64,000 nt of DNA from Serinus canaria (GCF_022539315.1 NC_066323.1:20077719-20141718); one strand, 5' to 3'. Counted from the first letter of the stretch, positions 13,080 to 21,895 are shown. Numbers and translations: made by a program. Notes: generated by a model from the letters alone, not told the origin.

Positions 13080-13360
13080 GAATCTCAACTTCTCCCGACA
13101 TATGTTTCCAGCAGATAAGTAAACAATCTGGACGTGAAATGAAAATTTTAATTAATGCAGTAATGCTATTACACCTCAAGTGTGCAAATCCCATTGCCTT
13201 GCACTGTGACAATGGGTGGGGAGGAGGAAAGAAAGCAGACAGACAACAAACCACAAGCAAATTCTAATCTGGGTTTTGCTTTTCACTCGGCTCCAATTGT
13301 TTTCATAGTTTGTTTCCTTTGAATTAATCTCATCCTTATATTTCAATAATTACCAGCTAC
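13080..13360. promoter_or_regulatory. Candidate enhancer (homeodomain, GATA, SOX words)
   Basis: AT-rich block between two CpG islands. Visible words include GATAAG at 13114-13119, AACAAT at 13122-13127, 'aaaattttaattaatgcag' near 13143, and an NKX2-like 'ctcaagtgtg' near 13174. No repeat signature. About 5 kb from SOX14 on its 3' side. Function is inferred from texture and position. Confidence 0.45.
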
Positions 13361-13589
13361 TCATCTCTTCCCCTCTTTCTCACCCACTCAAAGAGCCGGC
13401 TCCGGCTCCCTCGCTCTCCTCTTTTAAATTGTGATCAACCTGGATTTAATTTCGGGGCTTTTAGGCGTACACATGTTGCCTTGTTGCAGCGTGGACCTGC
13501 ACAGACCCTGCACGTTATTTCTTGCTTAGCTTTCCGAACGAGGAGCGTTCAGGAATAATGAAGTATTTTGCCCTAATAAAAAAGGGAAG

Positions 13590-13760
13590 GAAAAAAAGAG
13601 AAAGGAATAATAATAATAATAAAGGCTGCGTTGTCCCTTTGATGTTGGTATAAAACACCCTGACTGGAATAGAGGCGTGTAAAGGGAAAAAAAGAGAGAC
13701 GAGGAGGTAAAATTAAGGACCGAAAGAGAAAAAAATAATAATAAAAAGGGTAAATTACAG
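13590..13760. repeat. AAT/purine-rich low-complexity stretch
   Basis: Contains (AAT)n near 13607-13621, A/G-rich runs and a second 'aaaataataataaaaa' near 13731. Nothing coding. Confidence 0.6.
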
Positions 13761-13774
13761 ACACATCAAAAGCC

Positions 13775-14070
13775 CCGAGGCTTCCTCGCTGCGGAGCGCG
13801 GTGCAGCACGGGGAGCTCAGCCCGGCGGCACCGGGCTCCTGCAGCCCCCCGAGGGGACAGGGAGCAGCCGGGGCCGGGCTGTCTCTGCCTCCAAATTCTG
13901 CGTTTTAGGCATTTGGGATGATTTTGGGATATGTTTTAGGAGAGGCGCTGAGGACGCTGCGGCCGGGGGACCGTGGTGCGGCGCCTGCCCGCGGGAGCCG
14001 CTGCCACCCGCAGCCCCGCCGGGTCCCCGGGCCGGGCCGGCCGGTCGGGACCGCTGCGGGAAGAGGAGGA
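13775..14070. other. CpG island
   Basis: CpG-dense segment rich in CCGGG, GCGG and CCGCC words, ending in a GGA-repeat (about 14060-14092). No gene is supported. Confidence 0.55.
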
Positions 14071-14099
14071 GGAGGAGGAGGAGAGGAGGAGGACGTGTT

Positions 14100-14400
14100 T
14101 CTGATCACCGCTTACTTTTAAACACTACAATCAAGGAATGTAGCCAGGAGGTCGGGCCTGGAATAAAACCGTAAAATCAGAATTGCAATCTTTTTGATGT
14201 TTCAAAGTCTCTTTGAATGCCTTTGATACACTCAATAGCAAATTTACTGGGCTATTATCACTAATAAGCAGAAATAAGTAATATCTCTCAGAGACTTCTA
14301 TGGGCTTAATGTGTCCTTTAAAATAAAGTTTTTTAACATCACTTAATTCCCCTCCTGTCTTTGTCTCTTCTGCAGCAGAGTTCCCTGGCGATCGCACAGC
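14100..14400. promoter_or_regulatory. Candidate conserved noncoding element
   Basis: A 300-base AT-leaning block without repeats between a GGA tract and the GA/CT tract. It holds 'aatcagaattgcaatc' near 14174, 'ctcaatagcaaatttactgg' near 14231, 'ttatcactaataag' near 14256, and 'gggcttaatgtg' near 14301. Texture resembles neural enhancers; conservation untested. Confidence 0.45.
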
Positions 14401-14519
14401 TACACCTGGGCGCCAGCGAGGGCTCTCCCGGTGTCCTCGGCCTCCCGAGACCTTTTCTCCCCTGATGTTTTGTTTATAGCAAGGCCAGAGTGGATAATTT
14501 TCAGTGTCTAGGTGGTCCT

Positions 14520-15060
14520 GCAGGCAGCGAGGAGAGGAGAGGAGAGGAGAGGAAGATGAAGTAGAGGAGCGGAAGAGAAAGAGATAGAGGAGGAGGAAAG
14601 GCAGGTAGAAGGCTCGGAGCGGAGAACTCTAGCGCCGTATCGTATCAGCATCTTCGTCGGAAGGAACCAGATAAAGAGACTAGCGAGGCGTCGGCCTCTT
14701 CTCTTCTTCTTCTTCTTCTGGCTCTTCTCTGCGCTTCTTTCTCTTCTCTTTCGTTCTCGGTCTCGTTCTTCTCTCTTCCCCCGCACTCCTTTCTCTCCCT
14801 GCTACTCTACTTCCTCCTCTCCTTCTACGCGAAATCCTCGACATCTCCTCTCAGCCGACCTCTAATACTCCGCGCTCCCGCGCCGGCGACTCACGAGTAA
14901 GCTCCGAAATCAGCACTCTCGCTCACTCTCCTCTATGCTCCTCTCCCTCAGCTCTCGACTCTCCGATCCCGCCGCTGGCACTCATCCGCTACTCGTCCTC
15001 GCCGACACCTTTCTCCCTCTCCGCTCACCTCTGCCTCTCCGCCTTCACGCCTGCTCCGTC
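14520..15060. repeat. GA-rich then CT-rich low-complexity block, doubtful consensus
   Basis: A purine tract with (GAGAG)n (14528-14640) is followed, after a disordered 50-base centre, by a pyrimidine tract (14690-15060). The two arms are roughly complementary, so a hairpin is possible. The interior is unusual: it is rich in isolated CG and TAC/GTA words and lacks the regular unit expected of a microsatellite. I suspect noisy long-read consensus or a gap-fill. The long frame through 14935-15663 is an artefact of pyrimidine composition. Confidence 0.55.
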
Positions 15061-15420
15061 GCCGGGAAACCGCCCTCCCCTCCCTGCCCCCCCAGAAACT
15101 CACCAGAAAATCCGCCCGCAGACAACCTCCAAGCAAAGCCCCCCCCGCCACGCCACTCCCCCTCGCCCCCCTCCCCCCCCCCCTCCCCCCTCCCTTCCCT
15201 CTGGTTTCTGTTGCTGCTGTGCGCTTCCCCCTGTCGCTTTCTTCAGCAAAGGGAGGGTGACTCGGGCCCGAGGCCGCGGTGCTCCGCTCCCCGCCCGGCC
15301 CCGTTCGGCTCCGCGCTGCCTGCGCGGGGTTCCGCGGGTGCGGGCGAGGCTCCGCAGCGAAGCCCAGCCCGGGACAGCGCCCGGCCGCGCACCCAAGGCG
15401 TGGTGCGCATAACCCCTCGG
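15061..15420. other. C-rich and CpG-rich segment
   Basis: Begins with poly-C/CT runs (15139-15205) and becomes CpG-dense from 15260 to 15410. No gene is seen. The C-runs could form i-motif or G-quadruplex structures on opposite strands. Confidence 0.5.
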
Positions 15421-15519
15421 CCTTTGTTTAATGATTTTATTGAAAGAAGGAGACAGTTGTGGGGAAACAGGTTTGACAAGGAGCTGCATTTCCCCCTCGA
15501 GGGAATAGCTTTTTTTCAC

Positions 15520-15555
<36 letters not shown>

Positions 15556-15560
15556 CCCCT
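15520..15560. repeat. CT microsatellite
   Basis: An almost pure (CT)n run of about 30 bases, followed by 'ccccctctttctttct'. Confidence 0.85.
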
Positions 15561-15574
15561 CTTTCTTTCTGTTT

Positions 15575-15665
15575 TTGGTTTCCCTTTGACATCAAAGTCA
15601 GTAATCGGTTCATTGCAGTGTCAAGACCATTATTTAATTTATTTATCTCCACGAGTTAAATAGCT
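15575..15665. promoter_or_regulatory. Candidate enhancer core with inverted TCF/LEF sites
   Basis: CTTTGA (15584-15589) and ATCAAAG (15591-15597) form an inverted pair of TCF/LEF words, followed by 'cggttcattgcag' and the AT-rich 'attatttaatttatttatc'. The TCF/LEF family uses (A/T)(A/T)CAAAG, so Wnt input is plausible. The block is short, sandwiched between low-complexity tracts, and its function is inferred. Confidence 0.4.
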
Positions 15666-15769
15666 ACACACCTGCAACCGGGCGGGAGGGTTGGAGGGAT
15701 AACACGGCGCAGGGAACGGGAACGAAACACGGCGAGCAGAGGCTGCGGAGGGGCGAGCGGGGTGGGAGG

Positions 15770-16050
15770 GGGACGGCGAGGCAGCGAGAGGAAAAAAGAG
15801 AGTGAGAAGCAGGAAGAGAGGGAGAGTAAAGAGAGAGGGAAATAGGAAAAGAGAGAGAGAGGGATGAAGAGAAAGAGAACGGAAGGAGAGAAGGAGAAAG
15901 AATTAATAAATAAAGATAAGAAAAAAAGGTTAAAAGGGAAGCAAGAAGGAAGGAAGGAAAAGGGGGGGAGGAGTGAAAGGGGAAAGAAAGGGGGAAAGAA
16001 GAAAGAAGAGAGCGAAAGAAAGAAGGAAAGTAGGAAGGAAAGATCCCCGC
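15770..16050. repeat. Polypurine (GA/GGAA) tract
   Basis: About 280 bases almost entirely A and G on the plus strand, with gaaag, ggaagg and agagag units. Potential triplex-forming sequence. Frames through it give only Arg/Lys/Glu or Ser/Phe/Leu runs and are not genes. Confidence 0.85.
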
Positions 16051-16054
16051 CAAA

Positions 16055-16490
16055 GTTTCCAGCCCCGTCTCTCCGCGCTCCCCACCTCGTCCCGGTGTTT
16101 CCCCGAGGCCGCGGCCCCACCGAGCGCGTTCTCCCCCGCAGCCGCCGGAGCGGCCCCGAGGGTGTCCGGGCTCAGGGCGTCCGGGGCATCCCCCAAAGCT
16201 CAGCCTCGGTGGGGAGCGGGCACGGCCGCGGGGCCCCCGCCTTGCCCCATGAGCGGCGCGGCCCGGGCGGGCCGGGGCCGGCGCTCCCCCCGCCCGGCGC
16301 TGCCTCCGACCATTGTCAGCCTAATGCGGGTGGATGTCGGAGGACACTGAGCTATCGGTGTTATCAGCCGGGCTGACAGCGCCTGTCAGCTGGGGTTACA
16401 TCAGCGCCCGCCGCCGCCGCGCCGCCCCACGCCGACCGCATCCAGCCCCGCGTGTCCCAGCGGATCGTCCCGCGGCTCCCAGGCCCTCCC
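16055..16490. other. CpG island with embedded MEIS/TGIF-like palindrome
   Basis: CpG-dense block. Inside it, 16305-16410 is less GC-biased and contains a SOX-type CCATTGT (16310-16316) and an inverted pair TGACAG (16374-16379) / CTGTCA (16383-16388) separated by three bases. TGACAG is the half-site of MEIS and TGIF homeodomain proteins. May be a CpG-rich regulatory element downstream of SOX14. Confidence 0.5.
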
Positions 16491-16499
16491 CAAGCCAGC

Positions 16500-16760
16500 T
16501 CCTTTAATTGTCCTCATTTGTAAGAGCCGTTTTGTCATGCTAAACAAGGCTGGAGCAGCCATTCTAACCTCTCCTTTCAGCCCTTTTCTCCTCTCCCCTT
16601 TTGTTTACCTTCGCCTGATCTCTCATTTATTTATCTATCTATTCTTCCCCCGCTTACCCTCCCATTCAAGCCCCATGTATGTTAATTGTGTTACGCCGTT
16701 TAATTCTAACATCGGTCTCCAAAGAGCACTTAATGAGCAAAGCACATCCAAACACGCGGC
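16500..16760. promoter_or_regulatory. Candidate conserved noncoding element
   Basis: Repeat-free block starting 'ctcctttaattgtcctca' and including 'gttttgtcatgctaaac', 'ttatttatctatctattc', and 'gttaattgtgttacgccg' near 16681. Lies less than 1 kb past the SOX14 polyadenylation site. Regulatory nature is inferred. Confidence 0.4.
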
Positions 16761-16959
16761 GCTCCGGCTATTCAGCCCCTCCAGACGGATCCTCTGCCTC
16801 TTCCTCCTTCCCCTCGTCTCTGCCCCGCGACTCCCTCCCTCCGCCGAGGGCAGAGCACCCCAAACACCGCTAATTGATCCGCACAAATTCCAAACCACCC
16901 CCTTCCAGCTCCGCCAAAGCTCCCCTCCCCGCTCCAAATATTCCCTCGCACCGCTAAAA

Positions 16960-17280
16960 ACTTCAACGCCGCAGAGGACAACTTGGGGAAAGCCAAATTC
17001 CCCGACGGGATGGGCCGGGCCGGGCCGGGCCGGGGGGAGCAGCCCCCCTCAGCCCCCCGGCTTCGCTCCGCTTCATCCCGTCTCTCCGCAAGTTTTCTCC
17101 GCCCGCAGCCGCGTTTCCCCGACGGGCTCCGAGCGGAGCCCGACCCGGCATGGCACGGCACGGCTCCAGAGCCGCGGGGAGAGCCGGGGGCTGCGGGCGG
17201 GGGTCGCTCCCGGCGCGGGGGCAGCGCCCGCGGCCCCCTGTGTGGGACGCGGGGCTGCGTCCCCGCACTCACAGCACGCA
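16960..17280. other. CpG island with GGGCC-type G-quadruplex motif
   Basis: CpG-dense stretch just beyond the SOX14 3' end. Five G-runs spaced by CC occur at 17012-17037, which fits the G3+N1-7 quadruplex rule. No coding gene is supported even though long frames cross it. Confidence 0.6.
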
Positions 17281-17289
17281 CTTGCCTCG

Positions 17290-17904
17290 TTTGATGACAG
17301 ATTGTCTTTATTCAAAACGTCTTTGTTCAACAAATGAAAAGGTTTAACGAGGTAAAATCCTGCCGGATACATCTTAGTTTCTGTTTCTTCTTGCCCAAGA
17401 CATTGTGAAAACATATTTAAATTGCCATCGGTTTTTATTCGGTTTTTCGTTATTATTATTAGTAGTAGTATTAATTTTTTTACAATTCTACTGCCTGACT
17501 TCATACCTGACGCTCTGTCTAAAGTAAACTTAGATCTAGTCTCACTGGATCACACAAATTTAAGGACTATCTGTTTTAAATTAAGCAAACACTATCATAG
17601 GTTTTAAATATAAATGTTTCTCCCCGTCTTTTTTTTTCTTTTTTTTTTCTTTTTTAACTTTGAAGAGCCTTTTTTTTCTGACATGAAAAGCAATTTTACC
17701 TAGTAGTACGTGGTGGCAAAATATATATATATTTATATATATATAACACAGCTGATCTCGTTTTTCAATGTGCAAAAGGAAAAACAACGAGAGAAAAAAA
17801 AAAAAATCAGAGTAAGACCGGGACTTCCCAAAGTCAAGTCCAAGTGACATGAGACCCTGGAGAACTCATAGACATTAAGAGAATAAATAAAAATCGAAAC
17901 AGCC

Positions 17905-17935
<31 letters not shown>

Positions 17936-18309
17936 TCTTTTTCTCTTTTCCTCCCCGCTTTGTCCCGAAAGAGCAGTTCAAGGTTCGCTTTTCTTTTCTG
18001 TTTTTAAACACATTTACAACTCTTACAAGTGCCGGGCTCCTATCTGCCCCCGCGATTGCAGATCCCCCCCGAGCCTGGGGCCAGCTCTCGTGGCGAGCTT
18101 TAGGCGAGAGCATCTCCGAGGCAGCGTCCGCGTCTGTCCCGGCCCGGCGGCGGGCGGCAGAGTCCTGGTTCGGGTGGCCTTTTTTGCTCCTGCAGCTTTT
18201 ATGTACATGCACACACGGAGGAATCCCAGTTCCAGCTGCCGGCCGGGGTGGGGGGCACACGCACGCACACTCACACGCGCCTGTGGGGGTGCGGGTAGGT
18301 GGGTGGGTG
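17290..18309 (-). other. SOX14: SOX14 3' untranslated region (predicted)
   Basis: About 1 kb directly after the SOX14 stop codon on the minus strand, ending near the AATAAA signal at 17307-17312. It contains A-runs and T-runs (17630-17655, 17917-17934), an AT dinucleotide stretch (about 17720-17745) and a GC-rich proximal part (18050-18300). The extent is predicted from the polyadenylation signal and contains no splice evidence. Confidence 0.55.
17307..17312 (-). promoter_or_regulatory. SOX14: Polyadenylation signal AATAAA (predicted)
   Basis: Canonical hexamer on the minus strand, followed about 10-25 bases later by sequence suitable for cleavage. It would give a 3' UTR near 1 kb. A second AATAAA lies upstream at 17434-17439 on the same strand and could serve as an alternative site. 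Confidence 0.5.
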
Positions 18310-19032
18310 TTACATGGCAGTCGCGTGTGCTGAAGAATAGGGGTCTATCCCAGTCTTGGTCATGCCTGGGAATAATATGTAGGCAACTGGAGGTTGCAAA
18401 CTGGAAGCCGACCAAGCGGTACAGTTACATGGCACGACATAGCCCGGGTTAGTTGGCGAGGGGTGAGTGTGGGTGTGTTGGCTGGGGCAGCTCAAGCTGC
18501 CGAACGCCCCGTTCTGGTATCCCAAGGTGGAGGCGTAGGGCAGGGTGCTGGTGGCTAAGGTGTGAGGAACCTCAGTCATCTTCTGAATGGCGCTGGAGCT
18601 GAACTGGCTGGGGTCAAGTAAGGAGTAAGGTGCTGAGGTGGGAGGCAGGAAAGCCCTGGCCTTCTCCGGGGAGCTCAGCAGCGAGTCAGTGGCCCCCACG
18701 GGAAGCCCGGCGGCCTTTAAGGGATCTGTTTCCCCGAGGTAAGGCAAAGGGAAGACATACCTGTCCTTTTTCAGCAGGTTCTTGGGCTTGCGCCGGGGCC
18801 GGTACTTGTAGTCGGGATGCTCCTTCATGTGCTGCGCCCGCAGCCGCTTGGCCTCGTCGATGTACGGGCGCTTCTCCGCCTCGGAGAGCAACTTCCACTC
18901 CGCGCCCAGCCGCTTGCTAATCTCCGAGTTGTGCATTTTGGGGTTCTCCTGGGCCATCTTACGCCGTTGGCCGCGGGACCACACCATGAAGGCGTTCATG
19001 GGGCGCTTGATGTGGTCGCTGGGCTTGGACAT
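18310..19032 (-). CDS. SOX14: Transcription factor SOX-14 (SoxB2), complete single-exon gene
   Basis: HMG-box DNA-binding protein of the SoxB2 group, a nuclear repressor that opposes SoxB1 activators and specifies subsets of spinal, thalamic and pretectal neurons in vertebrates. The 240-residue frame starts [20 protein letters not shown] and ends SSAHATAM, the length and ends known for SOX14. The HMG box spans about residues 7-76, with the RPMNAFMVW signature at 10-18 and a basic tail ending RPRRK; the SoxB homology segment follows. The C-terminal half is rich in Ser, Pro and Thr and keeps a His-Thr repeat (QHTHTHPSP). The start ATG (19030-19032) has A at -3 and matches the family N-terminus. 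The frame remains open for 133 more codons upstream, but without an in-frame ATG and with low-complexity Pro/Arg content, so it is 5' UTR. No frameshift or missing key residue is seen. The gene is intronless, and no neighbour gene is visible in the window. Confidence 0.98.
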   Translation of the reverse strand: MSKPSDHIKRPMNAFMVWSRGQRRKMAQENPKMHNSEISKRLGAEWKLLSEAEKRPYIDEAKRLRAQHMKEHPDYKYRPRRKPKNLLKKDRYVFPLPYLGETDPLKAAGLPVGATDSLLSSPEKARAFLPPTSAPYSLLDPSQFSSSAIQKMTEVPHTLATSTLPYASTLGYQNGAFGSLSCPSQHTHTHPSPTNPGYVVPCNCTAWSASSLQPPVAYILFPGMTKTGIDPYSSAHATAM

Positions 19033-19445
19033 GCTTCGGCCGGGCGGGCGGGCGGGCGGGCGGCTCTGCGGGGCGCGGCGAGGCGGCTGGAGGCGCCGGA
19101 CGGCGGCGGCAGGACGACGAGGAGGAGGAGGAGGAGGAGGAGGAAGAACGGCGGGAGAAGGCCGGAGGAGCCGGAGGAGCGGCAGGAGCGGGCTCAGCTG
19201 ATCATCACAGGTCCTCCGCCAAGGCCGTCCCCGGCGGGAGCCGTGCCGGGGCGGGGCGCGGAGCAGCGCGGAGCGGCGCGGAGCGGAGGCCCGCGGGGCC
19301 CGGCGGGCACTAGGCGGGCGGGGAGCCGCCGGGCGCAGCACCGGGCCGGCGGTGGGGACGCGGGGCGGTGCGGGGCAGTTCAAAGGCGCGGGGCTGCGGC
19401 GGGCAGGCTGACATAGCGGCAGGGCGGTCACAGTGCGGCCGGGCG
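19033..19445 (-). other. SOX14: SOX14 5' untranslated region (predicted)
   Basis: GC-rich leader directly upstream of the SOX14 start. It contains (GGA)n-type repeats at 19119-19143 and a five-fold GGGC run at 19041-19063 on the plus strand, so the transcript would be C-rich there. The upper boundary is inferred from a TATA-like word near 19471-19478 and is uncertain by at least tens of bases. Confidence 0.4.
19310..19414 (-). other. Upstream ORF in SOX14 leader (34 codons)
   Basis: An ATG at 19412-19414 (minus strand) opens a 34-residue frame ending in TAG at 19310-19312. It is out of frame with SOX14 and terminates about 280 bases before the main start. If the leader includes it, it could dampen translation of SOX14. 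Whether the transcript starts upstream of it is not known from sequence. Confidence 0.3.
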
Positions 19446-19485
19446 CCCAATCAGCGCGGAGGGGGCCCGCTTAAAAAGAGAGGGA
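19440..19485 (-). promoter_or_regulatory. SOX14: Putative SOX14 core promoter
   Basis: On the minus strand a TATA-like TTTTTAAG lies at 19471-19478 and an inverted CCAAT word (ATTGG) at 19447-19451, within the CpG island. A start near 19445 would give a leader of about 410 bases. A competing AT-rich word sits at 19957-19972. Core promoter position is inference. Confidence 0.3.
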
Positions 19486-19689
19486 GAGAGGAAGGGCGAG
19501 AGGAAGAGGAGGGGAGGGGACAGAAGAGGGAGGAGGAAGGAAGGAGGGGACAGGAGGAACCCCCACCCCACCCCCACCCCGCCTTCTAACGCGCGGATTA
19601 AAAGGAAAGCTTTTGTGAGTTGCTGCGCTAATAGCAGCTGTGGAGGAAGGGGGAAGGAGAAGGGGGTCGTCCCCATCTTCCTCATCCTC
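19486..19689. repeat. Purine-rich low-complexity stretch upstream of SOX14
   Basis: GA-rich on the plus strand (19478-19555), followed by 'ccccaccccacccccacccc'. Promoter-proximal low-complexity DNA. No gene. Confidence 0.6.
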
Positions 19690-20290
19690 CCTCATCCCTG
19701 GGGTGCGCGGAGCGGGGCCGGTCCCGGCGCCCTCCAGGCTCCGCCGCCGCCGTCGGGGCTGCTAGCGCTGCGCTCCGCCGTGCGCCCACCGCTGTCCGCT
19801 TCCCCCGCTGCCCCCGCCTTCCCCGCGCTCCCGGCCGCTCTCTCGCTTCCCCAGCCCCCGCCTTCCCCGCTCCGCAGCCCCGCTTAACCCCGGGAGCCGG
19901 CCCGCGTCCCGGCTTGCTTTGAATAATTGCCTGCCTCCCGCGAAACGCCCGTGGGGAAAATATTTATTAAATGGAAACAATTGTCCCGGTTCCCGGGGGG
20001 GACCGCGTTTGTTCCGGGCTTATTGGTTTTTAGCACCTGCTTTGGTTAACAAACCTGCTCCGAAAAAGCCCCCCCGGGCCGCCCCCTGCCCCCGCCCGCC
20101 CGCGTCCGACAGCGACCGGGGAGAGAAACGAGATGTCGGGGGGGGCTCCCGGCACGGGCTGGGGGCGCCCGGCCCGGCCCCTCCGGGGTCCCCCCGCTCC
20201 TCTCCGCCCGAAACTTCGCCTCCTGCCCGAGGGGAGCCGCCGCCGCGGGCCGCTCCGTGCCGGGCCGCCGCTCCCGGGGGGCTCTCGGCT
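19690..20290. other. Upstream CpG island of SOX14
   Basis: CpG-dense sequence interrupted at 19915-20050 by an AT-richer insert with ATTTATTAAATGG and an AACAATTGT palindrome. No coding gene is supported; open frames follow from GC content. Confidence 0.6.
19976..19984. promoter_or_regulatory. Palindromic SOX-type motif upstream of SOX14
   Basis: AACAATTGT holds two overlapping, opposed SOX core words (ACAAT and ATTGT). It lies about 0.95 kb upstream of the SOX14 start inside an AT-rich island within CpG-rich DNA. SOX auto- or cross-regulation is possible but inferred. Confidence 0.3.
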
Positions 20291-20299
20291 CCCCCATCC

Positions 20300-20470
20300 C
20301 GTCCAAATAATATTAACAATAATAATAATAGAATAAACCACCTTCGCCCTTATTTCCTCCTTCTTCGCAATAAATGACTTTCGTTTCCCGGCAGAGCCCT
20401 GTGCGTGCTGAGCCGGGGAGGAGGAGAAGGAAGATGAGGAGGAAGAAGAAGAAAGGGGCCAAGGATGTGG
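20300..20470. repeat. AAT and GGA low-complexity stretch
   Basis: (AAT)n at about 20310-20331, then a GGA/GAAGA-rich tract at 20417-20455. Confidence 0.6.
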
Positions 20471-20499
20471 AGTCTGCTCACCTGGACGGGGCCGGTAGC

Positions 20500-20965
20500 G
20501 CCCCAATCTTTGACTCTGCTACCGCCGGCTCCGTCCCAGAGGCTTTTTTCGTTGCGCCCAGAAATGCGCCGCGAATTTCCCAGCCCGCACCAGGACCCCC
20601 TTGCCCAGAGCGGGGGCGGCGGGCGGGACCTCCCCGGGCGGGATCCTCCCGCCACGGCACCGCTTCTTCCTCAGGGAAATTTGTCCCCATCCCAGGGTGG
20701 GATTCCCCCGGGCTCCTCCCCACCCCCAGCAGCGCTGATGTTCATATGGGACCCGCAAACAATAAAAGGTGGGTGTAGGGGGCCCCTTCCTGCAGCTGTC
20801 CCCACAGGGTCACCTGCGACTTGGCCCCCCGTTCTCGGGGACCTCCGTGCCACGCGTGGTCCCGGTGACACGGCGGGACGGTCGCCACGGGCAGGGGCTG
20901 GGGTGCCCGAGCGCTGCTCGCTCCGACAGGCACCCGTGGGCTTGGCCGTGGCCGTGGCCGTGGTA
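20500..20965. other. CpG island, distal upstream
   Basis: CpG-rich segment ending in a short GGCCGT repeat at 20944-20962. No transcript evidence. It marks the upstream edge of the CpG-rich SOX14 domain. Confidence 0.5.
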
Positions 20966-21084
20966 GGGTGACAGGGGTGGAAACTTCTTTTTTACCCCAC
21001 TTTTTCCGTGGAAACAGAGCTATCGGCATCTGCGGGGGAAGCCGCCTGGAGCCGCTGCCCCGCTCCTCAGCACCGCGTGCTTTC

Positions 21085-21365
21085 CCCTCCGACGGCAAAA
21101 ATACAAAACTCCTTTCGCTTTTATTGTTTCTTTTCGAATTCTTCGAAGGATGGGGAGAAATTGTATCACTCGTCATCCCTCGGCAAGATTAAACGAGAGG
21201 AGCCGGGCGTCGTTGTCAAAAAATCCGGGTAGCAAATGGTTCGGGAGGGAGCGATGGCTCGCAGGCTCTGCCTGCTCCCGAAAAGTCTTTCCAATCAGTT
21301 AATGCTGCTTCGCAATATTAATGATAAAAAATCGGCAGCCCGGCTTTCATTGGCTGCTGCCTCGC
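21085..21365. promoter_or_regulatory. Candidate proximal upstream element
   Basis: AT-richer block with 'cttcgaattcttcgaagg' (an imperfect palindrome near 21133), 'tctttccaatcagttaatg' near 21286, 'cgcaatattaatgataaa' near 21310 and a CCAAT-like 'tttcattggctgctg' near 21346. Non-repetitive; function inferred. Confidence 0.35.
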
Positions 21366-21714
21366 CGTGCTGCAGCACACACGCTCCATCAGCTCGGGGC
21401 ATTTCGGGCTCCGGTTTGTTCATTTACATCCCATAAGTGCCCTCGCTTTAAAAAAAAAAAAAAAAATAGGAAAAGAAAGATTTCCTTCGAGATTCCAACG
21501 CTTCCATCCTTAAATACTTAAATGCTTCCATTTCCCCCCACTAAATCCTTTGTCCTGGAAGGGTATCTGTTGCAGTTGTAGAGCCCCTCGGTTGGATTTT
21601 ATAAACTTTGTACCCTTTTCGGGGTTTGGGTTTTTTTTTTCCTTGGAGAAGGCAGCAATTTGCAGGGCGGCGACTGAAATCCATTTCTCCTCACCAGCTT
21701 GTTTAGACACCAAA

Positions 21715-21895
21715 ACTAATGGTGCGATTATTATTCCTGAATGATATCATGGTAATGCAGAGAGATAAGAATGGCCTGATAGGGGAACATTAAAATTATA
21801 TTCTTGGAGATGGTTCATTTGGAGGAACTTTAAATTAGATGAGATCATGTAGCCCGAGATCCAGTATCAGCATAAATAGAGCTGTATTTCTGCCT
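21715..21895. promoter_or_regulatory. Candidate upstream enhancer (GATA and homeodomain words)
   Basis: Holds 'gcgattattattcctgaatg', AGATAAG near 21763, CCTGATAGGG near 21776, 'attaaaattatattcttgg', and 'taaattagatgagatcatg'. Followed by a (CTC)n run at 21899-21924. It lies about 2.7 kb upstream of SOX14. Confidence 0.45.

Larger units (their letters stand above)
18800..19470. other. CpG island over SOX14 5' half and leader
   Basis: High GC and CpG density covers the HMG-box coding region and the predicted leader, as usual for SOX gene promoters. Confidence 0.75.

Noticed and set aside
14935..15663. 242-codon plus-strand frame
   Set aside because: Runs through CT-rich and C-rich low-complexity DNA; Ser/Leu/Pro runs only and no domain.
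16537..17337. 266-codon plus-strand frame
   Set aside because: Crosses a candidate noncoding element and a CpG island; no family signature. Open because stop codons are rare in GC-rich DNA.
19033..19431. In-frame upstream extension of SOX14 (133 extra codons)
   Set aside because: It starts from GTG, has no in-frame ATG, is Pro/Arg/Ala low-complexity from GC-rich leader, and the known SOX14 N-terminus begins at the internal Met.
20400..20480. Exon-like Arg/Lys-rich stretch upstream of SOX14
   Set aside because: Derived from a GGA/GAAGA low-complexity tract and lacks paired splice signals.
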